Assembly: GCF_027019125.1 (NCBI RefSeq)
Contig: NZ_JALUXE010000011.1
Coordinates: 1-49,757, forward strand
DNA length: 49,757 nucleotides
Reading direction: 5' to 3'
Origin: Roseovarius sp.
Lineage (GTDB): Bacteria; Pseudomonadota; Alphaproteobacteria; Rhodobacterales; Rhodobacteraceae
Shown here: piece after piece, positions 45,055 to 49,757 of the stretch
Numbering within the stretch: the first letter of the stretch is position 1
Layout of the letters: each line of letters starts with the position of its first letter
The notes under the pieces: model-generated
What the model was told of the DNA's origin: nothing
The model's input: the letters and a program-made list of their open reading frames with translations, nothing else
Database searches by the model: none
Program-made: the position numbers and the translations under genes

Positions 45055-46569
45055 TCACAAATCCATCAACAGACGGCGGGGATCCTCAAGCGCTTCCTTG
45101 ACCCGCACGAGGAAGGTCACAGCCCCCTTGCCGTCCACGATCCGGTGATCGTAGCTGAGCGCCAGATACATCATCGGGCGGATCACCACCTGGCCGTTGA
45201 TCGCCATGGGGCGATCCTGGATCTTGTGCATCCCCAGAATGCCCGATTGCGGCGGGTTGAGGATGGGCGAGGACATGAGCGAGCCATAGACACCACCATT
45301 CGAGATGGTGAAGGTGCCGCCCTGCATTTCCGCCATGGAGAGCTTGCCGTCACGGGCGCGCGCGCCTTTTTCGGCGATGGCCTTTTCAATCGCGGCAAAG
45401 CCCATGGAGTCGACGTCGCGGATCACCGGCACGACAAGGCCGGTGGGCGTGCCCGCCGCGATGCCCATATGGACGAAGTTCTTGTAGACGATATCGGTGC
45501 CGTCGATCTCGGCGTTGACCTCGGGCACCTCTTTCAGGGCATGCACGCAGGCCTTGGTAAAGAAGGACATGAAGCCGAGGCGCACGCCATGCTTCTTGTA
45601 GAACTCGTCCTTGTACTGATTGCGCAGCGCCATGACCTCGGTCATGTCCACCTCGTTGTAGGTGGTGAGCATGGCAGCGGTGTTCTGGCTGTCCTTGAGG
45701 CGGCGCGCGATGGTCTGGCGCAGGCGGGTCATCTTGACGCGCTCTTCGCGGGCCACATCCTCGGCCGGGGCGGGCGCGCGCGGCGCCTGAGCGGGGGCAG
45801 CGGAAGCGGCGGGGGCCTGTGTGGCGGCGGCGGCGGCGCGGGCCACATCCTCTTTCATCACGCGGCCGTCGCGGCCCGAACCCTGCACCTGATCACGGCT
45901 GAGACCGGCCTCGGCCATGGCTTTCTTGGCCGAGGGCGCATCCTCGACATCCTTGCCACCGGCAGCGGCGGGCGCTGCGGTCTCTTCGGCCTTGGGGGCG
46001 GCGGCGGGGGCGGATGCCCCGGCACCCGAGGACAGGATCGCAAGCTTGCCCCCGGCCTGAACCGTGGAACCTTCGGCCGCGAGAATCTCGGTCAGCGTGC
46101 CTGCGGCGGGGGCCGGCACCTCGACCGAAACCTTGTCGGTTTCCAGCTCGCAGAGCATTTCGTCGGCGGCGACCTGATCGCCCACCTTCTTGAACCAGGT
46201 GGACACGGTGGCCTCGGTCACGCTCTCGCCCAGGGTCGGCACCATCACGTCAACGCTCGACCCGGAGTCGGCGCTCTCGGACTTGGCGGGCTTTTCGGAT
46301 TTCTCGGCCTTTGCCGGGGCCGATTTGGCCTCACCTGCGGAGATGGTCGCCAGCAGCGCATCGACCCCAACGGTCGTGCCCTCGGGAGCCACGATCTCGC
46401 CCATGGTGCCAGCTGCGGGGCTTGGCACCTCGACCGTCACCTTGTCGGTTTCCAGCTCGCACAGCATCTCGTCGGCGGCGACCGGATCACCGGGTTTCTT
46501 GAACCAGGTGGCGACAGTCGCCTCGGTCACGGATTCGCCAAGGGTGGGGACGCGGACTTCGGTACTCAT
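45055..46569 (-). CDS. sucB: Dihydrolipoyl succinyltransferase (E2), two lipoyl domains
   Basis: 504 residues. Core E2 of the 2-oxoglutarate dehydrogenase complex. Two lipoyl domains (near 1-80 and 106-185), each with ETDKV around the lipoylated lysines Lys43 and Lys146, joined by Ala/Pro/Lys-rich linkers; an E3-binding domain ([20 protein letters not shown]); then the catalytic domain with [20 protein letters not shown]. Most bacterial SucB have one lipoyl domain; the two here are near copies, an internal duplication. It starts 3 bases after the sucA stop. Confidence 0.95.
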   Translation of the reverse strand: MSTEVRVPTLGESVTEATVATWFKKPGDPVAADEMLCELETDKVTVEVPSPAAGTMGEIVAPEGTTVGVDALLATISAGEAKSAPAKAEKSEKPAKSESADSGSSVDVMVPTLGESVTEATVSTWFKKVGDQVAADEMLCELETDKVSVEVPAPAAGTLTEILAAEGSTVQAGGKLAILSSGAGASAPAAAPKAEETAAPAAAGGKDVEDAPSAKKAMAEAGLSRDQVQGSGRDGRVMKEDVARAAAAATQAPAASAAPAQAPRAPAPAEDVAREERVKMTRLRQTIARRLKDSQNTAAMLTTYNEVDMTEVMALRNQYKDEFYKKHGVRLGFMSFFTKACVHALKEVPEVNAEIDGTDIVYKNFVHMGIAAGTPTGLVVPVIRDVDSMGFAAIEKAIAEKGARARDGKLSMAEMQGGTFTISNGGVYGSLMSSPILNPPQSGILGMHKIQDRPMAINGQVVIRPMMYLALSYDHRIVDGKGAVTFLVRVKEALEDPRRLLMDL

Positions 46570-46572
46570 GGG

Positions 46573-49533
46573 TTAGTTCCCTTCGATGGTCAGCGCGGCA
46601 TCCACCAGCGCTTCTTGTTGTGCTTTGTGCTGTTTCGCGAGGCCCGTGGCGGGCGACGCCGAGGCGGGGCGACCGGCATAGGTCGGCCGCAGATGCTTGG
46701 CCTTGATCCGGGTCAGAACCCACTCGATATTGGGCTCGATAAAGGACCATGCCCCCTGGTTCTTGGGCTCTTCCTGACACCAGACCATTTCCGCGCCCTT
46801 GAAGCGTTCCAGTTCGCGCACCATGGACATGGCCGGGAAGGGATAGAACTGCTCCAGTCGCAGAATGTAGATGTCATTGATCCCGCGCGCATCGCGTTCC
46901 TCGAGCAGGTCGTAATAGACCTTGCCGGAACACATGACGACACGCCGGATCTTGTCATCCGCCACCAGCTTGGTCTGCGAATTGCCGTATTGCGCATCGT
47001 CCCACAGGACACGGTGGAACGACGACCCGGTGGTGAACTCTTCGGCCTTGCTCACCGCCATCTTGTGCCGCAAGAGCGATTTCGGCGTCATCAGGATGAG
47101 CGGCTTGCGGAAGGTGCGATACATCTGGCGGCGCAGGATGTGGAAATAATTGGCCGGCGTGGTGCAATTGGCCACGATCCAGTTATCCCCGCCGCACATG
47201 GTCAGGAAGCGTTCCAGACGGGCCGAGGAATGTTCCGGCCCTTGCCCTTCATAGCCATGCGGCAAGAGACAGACGAGACCGGACATACGGAGCCATTTGC
47301 TCTCCCCGGACGAGATGAACTGATCGAACATGATCTGCGCGCCATTGGCGAAATCGCCAAACTGCGCCTCCCAGAGGGTGAGCGCGTTGGGTTCGGCCAG
47401 CGAGTAGCCATACTCAAACCCCAGCACCGCGTATTCCGAAAGCATCGAGTCGATGACCTCGTAATGCGCCTGCCCCTCGCGGATATGGTTGAGCGGGTAA
47501 TACCGCTCTTCATTGTCCTGATGGATCAGGCCGGAATGGCGCTGACTGAAGGTGCCGCGCGTGCAATCCTGCCCCGAGAGGCGGACCCGGTAGCCTTCCG
47601 TCAAGAGCGAGCCAAAGGCCAGCGCCTCGGCGGTGGCCCAGTCAAAGCCCTCCCCGCTCTCGAACATGGCGGCCTTGGCCTCGAGCAGCCGCTCGACGGT
47701 CTTGTGCAGCGGAAAGCCTTCGGGCGCGGTGCTGAGCGCACGGCCCACTTCGGCCATGGTCTCGGGCTTGATCGCGGTTTCGCCGCGCTCATACTTGCCA
47801 CGATGCGCGTTCAGATCTGACCATTTGCCATCCAGCCAGTCGGCCTTGTTCGGGCGGTAATCCTTGCCGGCCTCGAACTCATCCGCGAGATAGGCTTGGA
47901 ACGCGGCCTTCATGTCCTCGATTTCGCCCTCGGGGATCAGACCATCCTTGACCAACCGCTCGGTATAGAGGCTGAGCGTGGTCTTCTGCTGCTTGATCTT
48001 CTTGTACATCACCGGGTTGGTGAACATCGGTTCGTCGCCCTCGTTATGGCCGAACCGACGATAGCAGATCATGTCGATCACCACGTCCTTGTGGAACTTC
48101 TGGCGGAATTCCGTGGCAACGCGGGCGGCATGCACCACCGCTTCGGGATCATCGCCATTGACGTGGAAGATCGGGGCCTCGACCATCAGCGCGATATCCG
48201 TGGGATAGGGCGACGAGCGGCTGAAATGCGGCGCGGTGGTGAAACCGATCTGGTTGTTCACGACGATATGAATGGTGCCGCCGGTGCGATGCCCCTTGAG
48301 GCCCGACAGACCGAAACATTCCGCCACGACCCCCTGACCGGCAAAGGCCGCATCGCCATGCAGCAGGATCGGCAACACCTTAGTGCGTTCGGTGTCGTTC
48401 AACTGATCCTGCTTGGCGCGGACCTTGCCCAGAACCACCGGGTTGACAGCCTCGAGGTGGCTGGGGTTGGCGGTCAGGCTGAGGTGCACCTTGTTGCCGT
48501 CGAATTCGCGGTCCGACGAGGCGCCGAGGTGGTATTTCACGTCACCCGACCCATCGACCTCTTCGGGCTTGAAGCTGCCGCCCTGGAACTCGTTGAAAAT
48601 CGCGCGATAGGGCTTGCCCATCACATTGGCCAGCACGCTGAGGCGGCCACGGTGCGGCATGCCGATCACGATGTCCTGCACGCCCAACTGGCCACCGCGC
48701 TTGATGATCTGCTCCATCGCGGGGATGAGGCTCTCGCCACCGTCCAGACCAAAGCGCTTGGTGCCCATGTATTTCACATGCAGGTATTTCTCAAAGCCTT
48801 CGGCCTCTACCAGCTTGTTCAGGATCGCCTTGCGCCCGTTGCGGGTAAAGGTGATTTCCTTGTCATAGCCCTCGATCCGCTCTTTCAGCCAGGCCGATTG
48901 CTCGGGGTCGGAAATATGCATGTATTGCAGCGCGAAGGTGCCGCAATAGGTGCGCTTCACGATGGCAAGGATCTCGCGCAGGCTGGCAATTTGCAGGCCC
49001 AGCACGTTGTCGATAAAGATCGGGCGATCCATGTCGATTTCGGTAAACCCGTAGGATTTCGGATCGAGCTCCGGGCGGTTCGGCGTCTCGCGCAGGCCCA
49101 GCGGATCGAGATCGGCGGCCAGATGCCCGCGAATACGGTAGGCGCGAATGAGCATCAGCGCGCGCACGGAATCGAGCACGGCGCGTTTCACGTCCTCATC
49201 GGTCAGGCTCACGCCCTTCTCGGCGGCCTTGGCGGCGATCTTCTTGCCGGCGTCCTTTAATTCCGGCTCGGCAGGCCATTCGCCCGTAAGAGCCGCGGTC
49301 AGGTCGTCCGACGGCATGGGGGGCCAATCGGTGCGCGCCCAGGAAGGGCCAGCGGCCTCGGCCTTCACATCATCATCACCATCGCCCAGCGCGTCGAAAA
49401 AGCTTTTCCACGCCGCGTCGACCGCGTTCGGGTCATTGGCATAGCGCGCATAAAGCTGTTCGAGATACTCGGCATTATGCCCCTGCATGAAAGAGGAGGC
49501 ATGAAAGAGGTCGTTGGGGGATTGGTCGGTCAT
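46573..49533 (-). CDS. sucA: 2-oxoglutarate dehydrogenase E1
   Basis: 986 residues. Thiamine-diphosphate enzyme decarboxylating 2-oxoglutarate. The N-terminus DLFHASSFMQGHNAEYLEQL, the active-site GMPHRGRLSVLANVMGK, HGDAAFAGQGVVAECFGLS, the ThDP region MICYRRFGHNEGDEPMFTNP and the C-terminal GYEGQGPEHSSARLERFL are typical. It is the first gene of the sucA-sucB pair and lies about 100 bp after sucD. The gap carries a double palindromic element. Confidence 0.96.
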   Translation of the reverse strand: MTDQSPNDLFHASSFMQGHNAEYLEQLYARYANDPNAVDAAWKSFFDALGDGDDDVKAEAAGPSWARTDWPPMPSDDLTAALTGEWPAEPELKDAGKKIAAKAAEKGVSLTDEDVKRAVLDSVRALMLIRAYRIRGHLAADLDPLGLRETPNRPELDPKSYGFTEIDMDRPIFIDNVLGLQIASLREILAIVKRTYCGTFALQYMHISDPEQSAWLKERIEGYDKEITFTRNGRKAILNKLVEAEGFEKYLHVKYMGTKRFGLDGGESLIPAMEQIIKRGGQLGVQDIVIGMPHRGRLSVLANVMGKPYRAIFNEFQGGSFKPEEVDGSGDVKYHLGASSDREFDGNKVHLSLTANPSHLEAVNPVVLGKVRAKQDQLNDTERTKVLPILLHGDAAFAGQGVVAECFGLSGLKGHRTGGTIHIVVNNQIGFTTAPHFSRSSPYPTDIALMVEAPIFHVNGDDPEAVVHAARVATEFRQKFHKDVVIDMICYRRFGHNEGDEPMFTNPVMYKKIKQQKTTLSLYTERLVKDGLIPEGEIEDMKAAFQAYLADEFEAGKDYRPNKADWLDGKWSDLNAHRGKYERGETAIKPETMAEVGRALSTAPEGFPLHKTVERLLEAKAAMFESGEGFDWATAEALAFGSLLTEGYRVRLSGQDCTRGTFSQRHSGLIHQDNEERYYPLNHIREGQAHYEVIDSMLSEYAVLGFEYGYSLAEPNALTLWEAQFGDFANGAQIMFDQFISSGESKWLRMSGLVCLLPHGYEGQGPEHSSARLERFLTMCGGDNWIVANCTTPANYFHILRRQMYRTFRKPLILMTPKSLLRHKMAVSKAEEFTTGSSFHRVLWDDAQYGNSQTKLVADDKIRRVVMCSGKVYYDLLEERDARGINDIYILRLEQFYPFPAMSMVRELERFKGAEMVWCQEEPKNQGAWSFIEPNIEWVLTRIKAKHLRPTYAGRPASASPATGLAKQHKAQQEALVDAALTIEGN

Positions 49534-49557
49534 GTCAGATGTCCTTTTCGCAACACG

Positions 49558-49619
49558 TCCCGGGCCTGACCCGGGACCACCCGGCCGCGCGTGCCCCGGT
49601 CAGGCCCGGGGCGCGCGCG
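49558..49619. repeat. Double palindromic element upstream of sucA
   Basis: TCCCGGG-CCTGA-CCCGGGA (49558-49576) and, after a CG-rich spacer, CCCCGG-TCAGGC-CCGGGG (49594-49611) flanked by alternating CG. Both contain the TCAGGCCCGGG motif also found at 12963. Located in the sucD-sucA gap. Confidence 0.65.
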
Positions 49620-49628
49620 AACGGGTCT

Positions 49629-49757
49629 TTAGCCAATCGCCTTGAGCACGGCTTCGCCGAGGCCAGCGGGGCTTTCGGCCACGGTGATGCCGGCGGATTT
49701 CATGGCCTCGATCTTGCTCTCGGCGTCGCCCTTGCCGCCCGCGACGATGGCGCCGGC
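49629..49757 (-). CDS. sucD: Succinyl-CoA synthetase alpha subunit, C-terminal end (partial)
   Basis: The last 42 residues, entering from the right edge: [20 protein letters not shown] then [22 protein letters not shown] and stop TAA (reverse of 49629-49631). This is the typical SucD end. It makes succinate and ATP/GTP from succinyl-CoA. It leads the sucCD-sucAB arrangement on the minus strand. Confidence 0.92.
   Translation of the reverse strand, partial: AGAIVAGGKGDAESKIEAMKSAGITVAESPAGLGEAVLKAIG

Noticed and set aside
45145..47820. 891-codon + strand frame rich in Gly/His
   Set aside because: Antisense shadow of sucB and sucA.
1..49757. tRNA, rRNA, CRISPR or intact insertion sequence
   Set aside because: No cloverleaf-like segment with a T-loop, no regularly spaced direct repeats with spacers, and no transposase motif was seen on either strand; only palindromic repeats are present.

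Overview
The window is a gene-dense, GC-rich chromosomal segment of an alphaproteobacterium, most likely of the Rhodobacteraceae (Roseobacter/Rhodobacter group). The indications are the short HisG with HisZ, the compact B12-dependent ribonucleotide reductase, the XdhABC plus BMP-family purine transporter cluster, a DMGDH-like FAD/GcvT protein, a two-lipoyl SucB, and GC-rich palindromic intergenic repeats. No rRNA, tRNA, CRISPR array, intact insertion sequence or origin was found.

Layout. 1-4.8 kb: tail of a polysaccharide locus (end of a mannose-1-phosphate guanylyltransferase, a coiled-coil protein, a Rossmann/coiled-coil/sulfotransferase fusion, a hexapeptide acyltransferase), with AT-richer stretches and possible gene debris from about 3.2 to 4.8 kb. 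4.8-9.3 kb: nrdJ, divergent DUF1489 gene, two tandem outer-membrane beta-barrel paralogs. 9.3-16.5 kb: hisS-hisZ-hisG operon, slyX, dnaE. 16.6-26.0 kb: xdhA-xdhB-xdhC followed by a complete BMP-type ABC importer, all on the + strand and mostly overlapping: a purine uptake and oxidation unit closed by a strong terminator. 26.1-31.4 kb: an Fe(II)/2-oxoglutarate oxygenase related to the BesD/HalD group, psd-pssA on the other strand, aldo/keto reductase, DUF938 methyltransferase, AhpD-like protein, GH25 muramidase. 31.4-39.5 kb: FAD/GcvT demethylating dehydrogenase, panB-panC, and a minus-strand operon rpe-gph-nitronate monooxygenase-M20 deacylase. 39.6-43 kb: zinc-ribbon membrane protein divergent from ftsE-ftsX-plsC. 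43-49.8 kb: minus-strand TCA/2-oxoglutarate dehydrogenase cluster sucD(partial)-sucA-sucB-MAPEG-lpd.

The most unusual signal is a GC-rich palindromic repeat of about 60-70 bp (two hairpins plus a GGTATTT...CCAGATGAA tail). It occurs once between genes (44.5 kb) and twice INSIDE genes, in frame and in opposite orientations: in the inter-domain linker of xdhA and in a loop of xdhB. The two genic copies differ by a compensatory C-G to G-C change in the second hairpin stem, which suggests selection on the folded structure. Related partial elements lie at 22.86 kb (where one forms part of a 20-codon mini-ORF overlapping the permease start) and at 35.8 kb (a palindrome between convergent genes). 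This resembles the protein-invading palindromic elements known from Rickettsia. A second palindrome family (CCCGGGTCAGGCCCGGG) occurs at 12.96 and 49.56-49.62 kb.
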